NCBI GenBank assembly: GCA_033439685.1 | Contig: JAUEDM010000008.1 | Coordinates: forward strand, 186,001-250,000 | Length of the DNA stretch: 64,000 nt | Direction of reading: 5' to 3' | Origin: Apodospora peruviana | Taxonomy: Eukaryota; Ascomycota; Sordariomycetes; Sordariales; Lasiosphaeriaceae | Part shown: piece after piece, positions 22,556 through 34,900 of the stretch | How the letters are laid out: every line of letters starts with the position of its first letter | How positions within the stretch are numbered: position 1 is the first letter of the stretch | Notes under the pieces: model-generated | What the model was told of the DNA's origin: nothing | The model's database searches: none | Seen by the model: the letters and a program-made list of their open reading frames with translations, nothing else | Made by a program: the position numbers and the translations under genes

Positions 22556-24163
22556 ATGACTACGCAACTCGACGACAACGAAGTCGGCAGCCCACGGTCG
22601 CCCGAGATTCGCGATGGCAGCAACGATGTCTTGTCGTATCTCCCGACGGAGCTGATCACGGCGATCCTCGGCCACCTTCATTACACCGGGTCCGTGACCT
22701 CGTACCGATACATTGCCGGCCGTCCGGAGATTCGCCAAGAATATATTGAAGCCCGGTCTGATTTCTCAAGTCTCTGTCGAGTTTCGAAATTCCTCTATCC
22801 CATTGCGAGTCGACGCCTCTATCATACCATAGTTCTTCAAAGCGAGAAAGAGCTATTTCTGTTCTTCCGTACCATCGCCAACGACGTCAACCTCCGTCTT
22901 GCGGTTCGCTCTTTTGCTTGGGACGGACACTTGTCGGTTGATGATAACGAGTTGGCTTCCTTGGCCCTAACTTGTTGGGGCTCGGGTACCTGCTGGCGGC
23001 CGTCTAGCCCCGAGGATATCCACATCGCTCAGCTGATGGGTATTTCTGATGATACCTTGCACAGCTGGAGAGTTTTGGGTGCTGTGCTGGCTATGATCTC
23101 CGAGGTGAAATCGCTCTTCGTGCTATTGGACTTTGAAGAGGCAGCTCAACCCCAGGTACAAGTACCCGGCTCGAATCCGCGCTGTCTCGAACAGGATGCT
23201 CTCCGGCAGTTGATACCAATAGTCGGGGGAGAAAATCGTGTCGTCGATCGTCAATTTCTTCAGAAGCTCGAAGTGGTTGCATTCGAACCGCATGTTAGCG
23301 TCGATAGGGTCATGGTCATGGAGGGCACTTGCACGCTTATCTTGAAGAACTCGCCTTTACTTCGCCGCATTGAGTTGAAAGGCGGTATGTGGTTCAAGGG
23401 AGTGGTGGCTCTACGTGAATACGAAGGCTCCAATGTTGTCTGGGAGAACGTAAAGGAGCTGATACAATTCGGAGCCACCGCGCTCGACATCGCGAGCATT
23501 GTTACGGTATTTCCACATCTCTCGGTACTCGAAATCGAGCTCCAGAACGGTGCTGCACCGAGCATCTTCGAGGACGATCCACCAACTTCCCAAGCCCTCC
23601 TCAGGGTCTCCAGAACGCTGGAGACTCTTTCCTTAATGACCGCTTTAGGAAAGAACTCGTGGGTTCGGGTTGAGCCAGCGCTGCTACCGGCGCTGAAGCG
23701 GATGAAGGCCTTGAAGCACCTGACAACGGAGTCCATCTGGCTCTGCGGCAGGGAAGGAAATTTTGATTCTAGTTCGCCCGCGGATTTTCAGCTTTCGGAT
23801 CTGCTTCCACCGACCCTTGAGTCTTTCCACCTTATCGACCACTGGGGTATGGATATGAGCAAAACGTTCTATCCTTCTCAATTTCCGAACGACTGGACTC
23901 CGCTTCAGTTTTATGGGCACTTCTTTTGGAAGATCTACGACGAGTGTGCGACTCGCACCCCAAGCCTCCGGCATATCGCATTCGCGCCACACCCCTATCT
24001 GTTTTCTGATTTGACTACGAATGATCAACCAAGGACTGCGCTGGAGCTCCTAAATAGATTTCGGGATTTGTTTGCGAGAATTGGAGTGCGGTTCTCACTC
24101 ACCACCCGTAGAGCAGCCGCTACCCAGCGTCACTTGTCTTGGGCAAATATGGGTAACGTGTAG
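22556..24163 (+). CDS. F-box domain protein
   Basis: This is a single open frame of 535 residues. An F-box-like motif appears near the N-terminus (LPTELITAILGHL, about residues 29-41), followed by a long segment with LCRVSKFLYPIASRRLYHTI typical of fungal F-box proteins of unknown target. The C-terminal part has leucine-spaced text such as LETLSLMTAL, LKHLTTESIWL and LRHIAFAPHP, suggesting degenerate leucine-rich repeats. F-box proteins recruit substrates to SCF ubiquitin ligases through Skp1. Such proteins are numerous and variable in Sordariomycetes. A CT-rich tract lies directly upstream of the start. It shows no sign of belonging to peptide biosynthesis. Confidence 0.85.
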   Translation: MTTQLDDNEVGSPRSPEIRDGSNDVLSYLPTELITAILGHLHYTGSVTSYRYIAGRPEIRQEYIEARSDFSSLCRVSKFLYPIASRRLYHTIVLQSEKELFLFFRTIANDVNLRLAVRSFAWDGHLSVDDNELASLALTCWGSGTCWRPSSPEDIHIAQLMGISDDTLHSWRVLGAVLAMISEVKSLFVLLDFEEAAQPQVQVPGSNPRCLEQDALRQLIPIVGGENRVVDRQFLQKLEVVAFEPHVSVDRVMVMEGTCTLILKNSPLLRRIELKGGMWFKGVVALREYEGSNVVWENVKELIQFGATALDIASIVTVFPHLSVLEIELQNGAAPSIFEDDPPTSQALLRVSRTLETLSLMTALGKNSWVRVEPALLPALKRMKALKHLTTESIWLCGREGNFDSSSPADFQLSDLLPPTLESFHLIDHWGMDMSKTFYPSQFPNDWTPLQFYGHFFWKIYDECATRTPSLRHIAFAPHPYLFSDLTTNDQPRTALELLNRFRDLFARIGVRFSLTTRRAAATQRHLSWANMGNV

Positions 24164-25022
24164 GGACACAGGCAAGGATGGATCAGAGAAAATTGAAGTG
24201 TCGAAAGTGTTATGGAGGAAAGTTACGGGGGGACATAGTAACGGGAGAACTTGCTCCTCTTCTATTTAATTCCTCGGTACTAGCGGCTGGCCGCATATAT
24301 CACTACTCAAATTCAGTACCTGGGAAGGATTGTGTGTTTTTTTCGGTGCGCGCAGTGTGGTCCAAAACATCATTTCAATTTCACGGGTAGCGGTGGCCGA
24401 GATGGTACCGTTGTAGAAATAAGTTTCAAGCGGATGTTAGTCAAGAAATTCACGTCGGCGCGAATCGTATGGAACGAAGCAAAGCGGCGGCGGGACCATG
24501 TGAGTCACAGTTCTCATTCTCACTGACGGATCCAATAATAAACTTGCTCCCAACACCCACGACACCTCAACACGCATCAGCGGAATTCGTCCCGGACGCG
24601 GTTTGCCTTTCCGTCGGCTGTCTTAGCGGTTCTCCGGCGCGAACCTGCCTCACTTAGTTGGACAAAAAGGGGCTGCCGGACCCCCAAACAACGGCCAACA
24701 ACAAAAGCCGTTGGTACGCTACGACTAGGCAGCAAAGGGATTAAACCAAAAAGTGCATGTAGGCAACGCCACTTGTACGCATCTTTTCTACCCCGCTTTC
24801 TGGCAACATTGGATTAAAAAGGATCGAGTGAAAAGGGACTCCCTGTCAGTGGTTTTTTTCTTGTCCTTCACTCGACTTCGTCAGGCTCTGCCTTTTGTTA
24901 TTAGCCACTACCACCTAGCCAACTACCAGAATCGATAATTATTCATCAGTTATCACCGTACACATTCATCCTTGCCATCCATACCTTTAGTTTTATTTTC
25001 ACTACCCGGTCCTTCATTCACA
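24164..25022. other. Intergenic, 0.86 kb
   Basis: No gene was recognised. It lies between the F-box and SRR1-like genes and includes the promoter of the latter. Confidence 0.45.
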
Positions 25023-26367
25023 ATGGCCATGCCCTCGCCATCTGCCCTCCACTCGGACTCGGCCGAAGAGAAGGAAGACATCGACGATGATGATTTCCAC
25101 GATGTGGAAGAGGACATGGACGATGATGATATCTGCGATGTGGAAATCTGGCCAGCAACTATACTCTCCACTGACCCGTTGATCCATGAAGACTCGGCCC
25201 AAGTTGCGACAAAACTCCGCGCCATATTCGATTCTGGCAAGCCGTTTTTCACCCGGGATGCTATTTCAAGTATCGTTCAATCCTTCGACAAAGCGCTCGG
25301 TCAGGGGCAAGAACAGCGACTCGATGGAACAGTAGTAGTCTCCATCCCTGATCTTGTCGGCAATGTCATCGAGTTTCGGCTAGGTACCGACACTAGGCAT
25401 TTACAACGACGCGGACGTACTTCTGATACGGAACTCGCCATGTAAGTTTTAGCTACCTATGTCTGTTTTCAATCTTTAGCTGGTGAAAAAGACGATTGTT
25501 CTAATTAAGAGGTCAGAACCGAGCCCTGCCTCCACTACCTTACCATTGAAATGCTTCTTGACAACCTAGACCTCTGTCAGTTTGGTGTCGAGCCTGTGTG
25601 CGCCTACCTCCCGATGATGGTCTATTTCCGAACCGAGCAACGGAACAAGTTCACAAAAGAGCGGGTTCCTCTCTGGCCTCTCTCAACTCATGACGAAGTC
25701 GCAGCTAGTTTTCAGGCAATCCGACAAAGGTGGTTAGCTACAGAACATTGTGCACAACTTACCTCGACATTGAACCAGCACGCAAGAGAAATACCTCCAG
25801 ACATCAAAAAAGTCGTGGCCTTTGCCTGCTCCAGCATGGCAATTTCCGACCCACCCAGCCTGAGACAGACGAGTGCGTCCCAGCACGCGTTAGTCTTGTA
25901 CATGCGAGATTTTTTGTCTTCGCGTCAAGACAAAGCGCACGATGAGATCAAGTGCTATGCCCAGGACCCGATATACGAAGACGTTGACAAGAGCGTTTTG
26001 GGAGAGGTCGGCATAAAGGTGCTCTCCGATCCTAGAGGATTTCTCGAGGTCGACGAGATGAGCGTCGTGGTGTCGATTGCGCCGAATGTACCGGTTAGGC
26101 ACATCGTTATGGATATCACGAGGCCGGCCATCATGATATGGGACCGCGTCAAGCCGTATGGGAGACTTACGTTAGTATTCTCTTTTCTTTTTTCTCTTCG
26201 TTTACTGTAGGTGGTTGAGTTTGATAATCTCTAACTTCCTGACTTGCAGCACCGACCCCGTGTCGTCTCGAGTTATGGACATAATACGGAGGGAGTATCT
26301 GGAGCTGGAGTTTCCATATGACCGTGAGGATTTCGGTCATCTGTGTATATACGTCAGGAAGAAGTGA
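25023..26367 (+). CDS. SRR1-like domain protein with acidic N-terminus
   Basis: Three exons, 25023-25441, 25517-26170 and about 26250-26367, give 396 residues. After a strongly acidic segment (two DDDD runs within the first 40 residues) the protein carries the SRR1-like pattern: VVAFACSSM, SQHALVLYMRDF, then YAQDPIYEDVDKSVL and a following GIKVLSDPRGFLEVDE block. SRR1 proteins were named from a plant circadian/phytochrome mutant. Fungal members with this layout are common and have no assigned biochemical role. The first intron is accepted at CAG (25514-25516), which keeps the frame. It sits between an F-box gene and a cupin gene and looks unrelated to the NRPS genes. Confidence 0.82.
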
Positions 26368-27557
26368 ATGGTCAATCTTTGATCTGTGGTTCGGGCTGTG
26401 AGCGTTGAGGAACCTCGTTTGGGTCCGTCGTTACGTGTTAGAACCCAGGTTGGCTCAGAGAGCTTCAAGCTGCAAGCAAAGGTATGTCGAGTTCGGACAC
26501 AATCAACATAAAAGATTAAGATAATCCCTGGAACTTTGATTCGCAAGCTTTTACGACCCATTCGACCATTCCCCGATCGTCATTGCAGAACAAATCTCTT
26601 TTGTGTCTACAAGTTGTAAGCTATGGTGCTAATACTGCTCCTCTGAAAGGTTAGGCTCCAAGTAGGTTTCGCACTTACTGCAGTACTGCAGTACATACAT
26701 ATTGTCATACAATCAATTACGACCCCCTTTTCCACCTAAAACGATATCGTTATGTACCTCGGTCTGTCTAACCCTAAAGGGCGTCGGTTGCTCTGGAGCC
26801 GTCAAGCGGGCCCCTTGGAGACTCACGGCGTACTGCTAGTAGCGTGGAAATGGGTCACGTTCACTCTCCACAAACTGCAAGCTGAAGCCTCATGCAATCC
26901 ATTAAGTCAGGCTCAAAGGTAGTATCCCGCAATGCGATTTGGAATAGTGATCCATGGGACAATAATCCCACGGGACTTTGGATATTGCAGTGCCCTCGTC
27001 GAACCCTGCCCGGCGGGCCGGCGCTGCGGTGCAACGGTGGATATATGTATTTGAAGGGGAATGGGAATGGGAATGGAAGCCTATGGCGCGTCCAAGACAA
27101 ACATGCATGCACTCAGCCTCATTGTCGCGACTACTTACCGGTAGTCCTTTCTTACACCAAGTGCAGGTGCCTGTTCACTCTCCACACCCGGAGTAGTACT
27201 TGACGCCAAGCATGGCGGTGTCAGCGTATACAGAGTTCCCACGAAGCGTATCCGTATTGCACGGATCATATCAGCGTTCATAATAGCGTATTCGCGGGTT
27301 AGGCGAAATTTTGCAAGAGCTAATCAACTCATGATCATTTGATATAGCATTGGAATAACATTGTCTTGCCGATCATCAATCTACAGGAGGCTGGCTGTCA
27401 GCCAGTTCAAAGCATTGGATTAATACTTAAAAGCAGTCGATGGTCCTTCAGTTGAAAAAAGTCACACCACAAACCAACTCATATCTCTTACAAAGCAACA
27501 CTCTCAAGCCATCATACAATCACACAACACACAACCTCTCATCTCCAACATCAAAAC
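26368..27557. other. Intergenic, 1.2 kb
   Basis: No gene was recognised. A GGGAAT repeat of about three units lies near 27056-27076. The last 100 bp before the cupin start are CA-rich, as is usual for a fungal 5' leader. Confidence 0.45.
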
Positions 27558-28365
27558 ATGTTCTCTAAAGCTCTTACCAGCTCCGCTGCAACTGTCCTGG
27601 CGTTGTCGTCCGTTGTGATGGCAGCCCCAGCTCCTGCAAGCGGGCTCAGTTTGACTGCCCAACTGCAACTCGCAGACACGTACGTTTGAGCTTGATCCAA
27701 TCATAGTTACCACTCGTTTCTGACCAAGACCAATCTAGCGCCGTCGACAAATACCAGCTCCTCTCCAAAGACTCAGACTTCGTCTTCGACTTCAAAACAT
27801 CCCTTTTCCCGATCGCCACCCGCAAGAACTTCCCGGCCCTGGTCGGCTCTGGCGTGAGCGTATCCATCGCAACAATTGATGGTGAATTCCCCTCCTCCCC
27901 ACTCCTCCTTCTGTCTGCTCGAACAACGACTAACACACCTGGGTCTCAGCCTGCGGCATCGCAGCCTTGCACATCCACCCCCGCTCCGCCGAAATCTTCG
28001 TCGTCCTCTCCGGCCACGTCTACACGGAAATGGTCCTCGAGGGCGGTGTCGTCGACGCTAACGGCAAGGACCGGGTGATCAAAACCGACCTCACGGCCAA
28101 CATGACTACCATTTTCCCTCAGGGGTCGTTGCATGCACAGGTGAACACGGACTGCACGCCGGCGCTCATCGTGGCGGCGTTCACGTCCGAGGACCCCGGC
28201 GCAGCGCTAATCATGCCCGAGACTCTTGCGCTGCCGGACGATTTCCTGTCGCCTACCTTTGGGGGTGCGATCGCGGACAAGGACCTCAAGAAGATCAGGG
28301 ATGCGATTCCCAGGGGGCCGTTTTTCCAGATTGAGGCTTGCAGGAAGAAGTGTAACCTGAAGTAA
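27558..28365 (+). CDS. Secreted cupin (germin/spherulin-like)
   Basis: Three exons, 27558-27679, 27739-27881 and 27950-28365, give 226 residues. A signal peptide is evident (SAATVLALSSVVMAAPAP). The cupin motif 1 HIHPRSAEIFVVLSGHV supplies two His and a Glu as metal ligands, and motif 2 is recognisable around FPQGSLHAQVN with the further His. The layout matches fungal secreted germin/spherulin-like proteins, single-domain metal-binding barrels whose activities (oxalate oxidase, superoxide dismutase or none) vary. The C-terminus is rich in Lys and Cys. It is convergent with NRPS2 across 0.56 kb. No link to the peptide pathway is visible. Confidence 0.9.
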
Positions 28366-28926
28366 ATCTGTTGCAGCTACTTTATATTACCGGTAATTAC
28401 TTCATGTTGTCGGTATATCACTTGCTATGGCATTATCACTGAGTCTGCGGTTGAGCAAGATCTCGAAGAGTTGGTACTTGGTGTACATGTATGGGGTTAA
28501 ACAAGGTGTATGTTGAAAACGGGTCGCACGGAGGTCAGGGATGTTTTATTTTCATTGTCCATAATACCTCCACACACATAGACTTCGGGATAAAGTTAAT
28601 AAGACCTGTCCATTTCAGAGTTTCCTTGTCTCACGCGTGTTCCATATTCAGTTTCTGTAGCTCACTACGGCGTATCTTTGCCCGGCACCAGATAGAAGTA
28701 ATACTGGTTTCTTACAACTTGAGCAACGGGCTTTGTAACATAGGTGTTGCACATGATGTACCAGCGCGTCATGAGGGATATGTTCCAAAGAAAGGTATTT
28801 TCATCAAATTGTGAGGTTCTTACTTCATCCCCCCCCTACCCGTCGCTACATCCTGCACCACTGCCATTAAACTGCCATAGCCAGTCGTTATCCACATACA
28901 TGTAGCCAACCAGCAGCCCCTTTTCC
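28366..28926. other. Intergenic between convergent genes, 0.56 kb
   Basis: It holds the 3' flanks of the cupin gene and NRPS2. No gene or obvious terminator hairpin was seen. Confidence 0.45.
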
Positions 28927-31900
28927 CTAATTCCTCACAGGCGCCTCCAAAACCCTAACAACCTCTTCCGACAACTTCCTTCCAACGCAATCCTCGAACC
29001 CACGCCCGGCAATCACCTTGACCCTCAACTTCCACCCACTTCCACCCTCACCCTCCTCCTCACACTGAACAGGAACAGCATAAAACTTTAGAAAATCCCT
29101 CGCCAAACTCAGCCCATCAAGCTCATCAACAGCACGCAACCCGCCCACGGCCCCCGGAATCTTTTCGAGGTCAGGGTTCTCGCTAACATTCTGGTACTGC
29201 ACCACGCACGGAAACTTATTTGTATCGCGCGGCCAGTCCGTGGTGGCGGTGGTACAGTTCCTCACTACGTCGGTCAAACCCACAGTATCGTGGTCAAGAC
29301 TTTCCGCGAGCTGTCTCTGTGCTGCTAACAGCTGGTCATCATCACCAGTCTGTGAAAAGTTGACCCGGAGCGGGATCCGATTTAGGTAGCAGCCCATCTT
29401 CAACCCCCCTTCTGTGCTGTCGTTGGTGAGGTGGTTTAGAGTTGCGCGAACGGAAACAACTAATCCTATCACTATATCAGATTCGCCCGTGAGTTTGGAA
29501 AGGGCAGCGGCGCAGGCGTAGTTGAATAGAGTTGCGTGGGTTATCCCCGGGGGCGGCTGAGGCATGGCGATGTCCTGCGCGAATATGTTTGGGGCGCCGT
29601 CCTCAGCTGATGGTGATATCGGAAGGGTGGTCAATTTGGAGCCGGAGAGGATGTCGCGCCAGTAGTCGTAACTAGCTGATTTCCGTGACTCGATGTGGCG
29701 CACGTAACTTGCCCATTGTCCTTGCACAATAGTGGTAGGGACATGGTTGTAGCAGTTCTCCAGAAGCTGAAGCGTCTCGCCGAGACCGATCGCATCATAA
29801 ATGGCGTGCGACATGCTGAAGACCAGTCGTGCGCCTGAGTCCGACGGCGGGCCGTGAATCAGGGTGATATACACCGGTGGTGCGCCCAATACTGGTCCGG
29901 GCGGGACTTTTGCTTCACGCGCAAGAAGCTTGTCAAACCCAGCTTTGGCACTTTGGGGATCGTGGAGGACGGTGATGGGGGATGGTGTCCAGCTGTCAAA
30001 TATAGCTTGGTACAGGGAGCCTTCGGTTTCGAAGAAAGCGGTTCTGTAGATGTCGCATTGCTCGAGGACCTGCCTGCAGCTGTTGAGCAGCCGTTGCTCA
30101 TCCTCGAGATGCGTGAAGTCAATGTAGCTGTAGAACCATGATCGTCTGGGCAAAACCGGAAGGAGGTCATCGCGCAGGTAGAAGCGCTGCATGTCTGTCA
30201 CGGGCAGGATATCGACGAGGTTTCCGTGTCCAGTTTGGAACGTTTGTGCCATGTTGATGTTTCTGTGTTTGAGGAAGGTGTGTGGGTCTGACGGTACCCG
30301 TTCATCATCTGGAACTGCAGTCTCCGCCGGTTTTTGACGGTGAGAGATTGTCAACAGATCGCTGAGATGTCTCCTGGTTAGGACGTCGGCCACCGTGAAG
30401 CTGAGTTTGATGTCACCGGCACGAGCCATAGCCACGAGTTTCATGGCGCTGATGGAATCTCCGCCCAGCTGGATGAAGTTGTCGTCCATACCGAACGAGT
30501 TGGGGTCAACGGAAAGCGCTCGGGCAACGATGGCGTGCAGTTTCTTCTCCTTGGGAGTCGTTGGCAGCACGCGATGTTGCTTGCGACTCGTCTGCAGAAG
30601 CTCGGAGCGCGGGATTGACGACGCCATCTTGCGCAGTTTACCCCGGTCCACCTTTCCGGACAGGGTCTTGGGGATCGACTCGACGACGATGTATGCGTTG
30701 GGAATCATGTACGCCGGAATCGTGGCAACCAGATGATCTTTAGCGGAAGCAGCCAGGTCTTGCGCGTCTACCAAGGTCTGTTGTTGCTGCTTATCCGTAA
30801 GCTTGACAAACGCGATGAGCAGTCGGTCGTCCGAGTCCGCCGGCTTGACGATATCGACAACAACCTGAGCACTTGCATCCCCGATCGCCGTCAGAACATG
30901 GTGTTCCACCTCTTCAAGCTCGACACGTTGACCACGGATCTTGATCTGCGCATCCTTCCGTCCGATGAACTCGAGGTTCCCGTCCTCGTGATACCGGACT
31001 AGATCACCAGTCCGGTACAGAACCACACCCTGACGCCCTTTGGCAAAACCCGGAGCACCGCGAACAAGCCACTCAGGATCCCTGATAAACGCCGCATTCG
31101 TCTTGACCTTATCATCCAAATACCCCTGACCAACAACAGGCCCCTCGATCCACAGCTCCCCAACATCCCCAATCGCAACCAAACTCTTCCCATGCTCCGG
31201 CTCAACGATCCACGTAGTCGTACCCACCCCCTTGCCGATAATGATCCGCTCACGCGCAGGGTCAACGACATGCGAGACGGCGAGCGGTGTACATTCTGAC
31301 GGGCCATACGAATGCATGATTCTCGTCGCGCCCCGTGCGCGCCAGTACGCGATCTCCTCCCGCGGCAGCGTCTCGCCACCGAAGTTGATCGTCGTTAAGC
31401 CCTCCGCCCCGCGAAGTAGTTTCGCCACAGTGGGCGTCAGCTGGACGGTGTTGATACCCATGCGAGCGATCGGGGTTACAGGCGTGTGGCGGATCTCGTG
31501 CTCGGTCGGGATGCAGAGGCAGCCTCCTGCGCAGAGGGTGTACAGAAACTGAAACCAGGAGACGTCGAACGCGTATGATGCTAGATCATAAGATCGCGTG
31601 TGTTGGTTGAAGCCGAGGGCGTCGAGGCCGTGGTGTAGGGCGGAGGAGAAGTTGGAGTGACTGATTATTGCGCCTTTGGGTGTGCCTGTTGATCCGGAGG
31701 TGAAGACTACGTACGCCCAGGTGTTTGGGTCGACGACTGGCAGGGGGATGTTCTCGTCATCGGGGAGATAAAGGGTGGAGTCAACGACAATGATGCGTGT
31801 TGTGGTCGAACAGAGCTCTCGTGCGCGTGCTGCTTGGTCTTTGGACGCAAGAACAATCCGGGGCTTGGTGAGACCAAAGATTGTGCTCAGTCGTTCGTCG

Positions 31901-34900
31901 GGGAGCGTGGAATCGAGCACGACTGATGTGCCGCCGGCTTTCATGACTGCGAGCTGCGAGACCGAAGTCCATTTTGACTTTTCGAACAGGAGCGGGACGA
32001 TGCCGATCCCTCCTTCTGCCGCCGACTTGAGAATCCGACGTGCCAACTGTGTTGACGCATCATCCAGCTGACGATACGTAAAGTCGCCATCCCAAGCACA
32101 GATCGCCTGCGCATCCGGCTGTCTCTCAACAACCTCGCCAAAGATTTCATGAATAGGTATGTGGCATCTCTCCACCGGCGCCCCATTCCACCTCCAAATC
32201 TGCTGCAGATCAGCCCTGTTGGTGCTGTCAAGCAGCATCAACGGTCTGCCCTGCACTTCCGGCTCACAAAGCTGGCGCAAGACGCCCTCGAGCCGGCCAG
32301 CCATTCGACTGAACCAGGCTGGCGAAACTACAGAAGAGTCGTAGCTGGCGTGGAGCGTGACGCCATTGGGTCGAAGGGAGAATTCTAGTCCAATGGAAAT
32401 AGCGTACGGCTGGTAGCTCTGGACGTCGCCGCTGTCGCTGATCGATGACTGAAAGAGGACGTTGTCAAGGTCTTCCCGAGGGGCAGCCATCTGGATGACC
32501 ACGTGCGACTGGAACTGACACCCCAGATTACAGTCCTCGCTCATCCGCCGGATTTGTTGGAGGCCAACTTGTTCAAAAGGAACCATGTCTGCGGCTTGCA
32601 GCTGAACCCGCTGGAGCAGGTCCTTGACCGTGCTGCCGGGGTCGAGGCGCATGCGAAGCGGCACCGTGGCAAACGTTGGTCCGGTGATGCTCTCAACGCC
32701 GGGGATGGGTGCTTGTCGCCCGGATACGGTGGCGCCAAAGCAGACGTCTGACGAGTTGGTTGCGGCGGCTATGATGATGGCCCAGGCCAGCCTGATTTTT
32801 GTTGCGGCGGTGAAGTCACCGTCCCATACGAGGTTGTTGATGGTGTACTCGAGCTCGGTGTCACATCTCGGTTCGTATGTCTTCGACGGGAGAGGAGGGA
32901 AGATCGGGGCCTCCGTTTCACGGAACTGGTCCGTCCAGTATTCTTCAGCCTGGGATTTGTCGCAGTTCCTGATGTGTTTGACGAAGCTCTGAAACCGGGG
33001 CGGTTCGTCATATTTGGTGTTGCCAGCATAAGCCTCACAAAACGCGTTCAGGATCAGAGGTCTGGACCAGCCATCGTAGAGGGCATGGTGTATGCTCCAG
33101 GAGAATGTTGAGGGTGTGATGGTGTAGTGAACAAGGGGTGAGCCGAGAAGACCAAACTCGCTGTTGGAGTCTTCGTCTTCTTGAAGACATCGCTCATGGC
33201 GAACAACGACCTGGACCAACCCCTGATCTGCCAAATTCACGATCCTCGTCCTCAAGATCTGATGTGTCTTCATGACCTCATGCCACGCATCCAGAAGCCG
33301 CTGAGTATCAACACCGTCCTTGAGCTTCTTGGTCTCCGTCAGGATGTTGTCTCCTGGTCGTCTGACAGTCTCGGCAAGCAAGCCTTCCTGAAGCGGTGTG
33401 CAAGGGAAAATATCCTCAATGTCGCCTTGTTCGATGCCGCAGAGGCTTGCTGCTTGGGCCTTGGCTTCGTCAACTGATACATCCCCAAGGTTGCTTGCAA
33501 TGAGAGAGAAAGGTCCCACATCGGCAAAAAGTTCCGACGACGACTGCTCAGCCTCAATGATGGTCGCCAGGTCACTCAGTTTCGGCGTCTGGAAAACATC
33601 CGCAACGCTAAACACAACCCCCTTTTCTCTCGCGGCACTAACAAGCCGCATCGCACCAAGAGAGTCGCCTCCAATGCGAAAGAAACTCGCATCAGCAGAC
33701 ACCGTCTTCGGATCCAGCCTCAGTATGTTGGCCCAAAGATCTCTCAACAGCTTCTCCATCTGCGTTTTCGGAGCCCGATACTCCCTTGGTCCACTCGACA
33801 AGACATCAATCTCAACAAGCTCCTCAAGCGTCATGGCCGAGTACTTCGCCCTCAGAGCCTTTTTATCAGTCTTGCCATTCGACGTAACCGGAAACGCTTC
33901 CAACCCAATATAAACAGTCGGAATCATGTACTCGGGAATCATGCTCGCCAGCCTCTCGCCCAGACCGCCCAATTTCTTTCTTGTCTGTTGCCTGCTGCCG
34001 CTCCCGCACTTGATATAAGTAACCAATATCGCTCCCTCACCGCCGTCAGGCCTGAAAACGTCAGCCACAACCTGCGGATGGTCATACCTGACGCTCAACA
34101 GCGCCCTCTGGATATTCGTCTCGATCTCCCCCAACTCCGTCCGTTGACCGCGAATCTTAACCTGTGAATCCCTTCGCCCAACACAAATCAGATTCCCAGA
34201 CGGCTCATAACGAACAAGATCACCCGTCTTATAAAACCGTGCCACTGTGTTCGGGTCCGTCCACTTCGGTCGTGTAACAAACGCCCGCGCCGTGATCTCC
34301 TCATTGCCCAAATACCCTCTTCCGACCAACGGCCCCTCCAACCAAAGCTCACCAATCGCACCAAACGGACTGAGCCTATCCGACCCATCGATCGTCACAA
34401 TCCAGGTATTCAGCCCGTAACCAATCCCAATCCCCCTAATCGTCTCAGCAATCGTCGCACGGATAGAACATTCAGCCGGACCGTAGGTATTGATCACCTC
34501 TTTGTGATCGAACCAGTGCACTAAATCTGCTTCGGTAAACGGTTCCCCTCCCAACATAACGGTTTCTAACTCTGGGAATGTAGCTGGGTCTAAGTGCCGG
34601 ATGACGGAGGGCGTGATGTCCAGAAACGTTGCTTTGGTTTCGCGCAGAGCACCGGGTAGATCATTCCGGCGTTGGTGTTCAGATGGGATGCAGAGGCAGC
34701 TGCCGGAGGTGAGTGTGTGCAGGACATTTGACCAGGCGACATCGAATGAATAGCTTGCGAAATCAAACACTCTGCGGCCTGGTCGGAAGCCCATTGCGCT
34801 TTGTTGGTAGGTAATCGCAGATGAGAAGTTGCCGTGGGAGATCATTGCGCCTTTTGGGTGCCCTGTGCTGCCTGATGTGAAGCACACGTATACCAGGTGT

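Noticed and set aside
24385..24445. tRNA-like start (GGTGGCCGAGATGGT)
   Set aside because: No matching acceptor stem, anticodon arm or T-loop follows.
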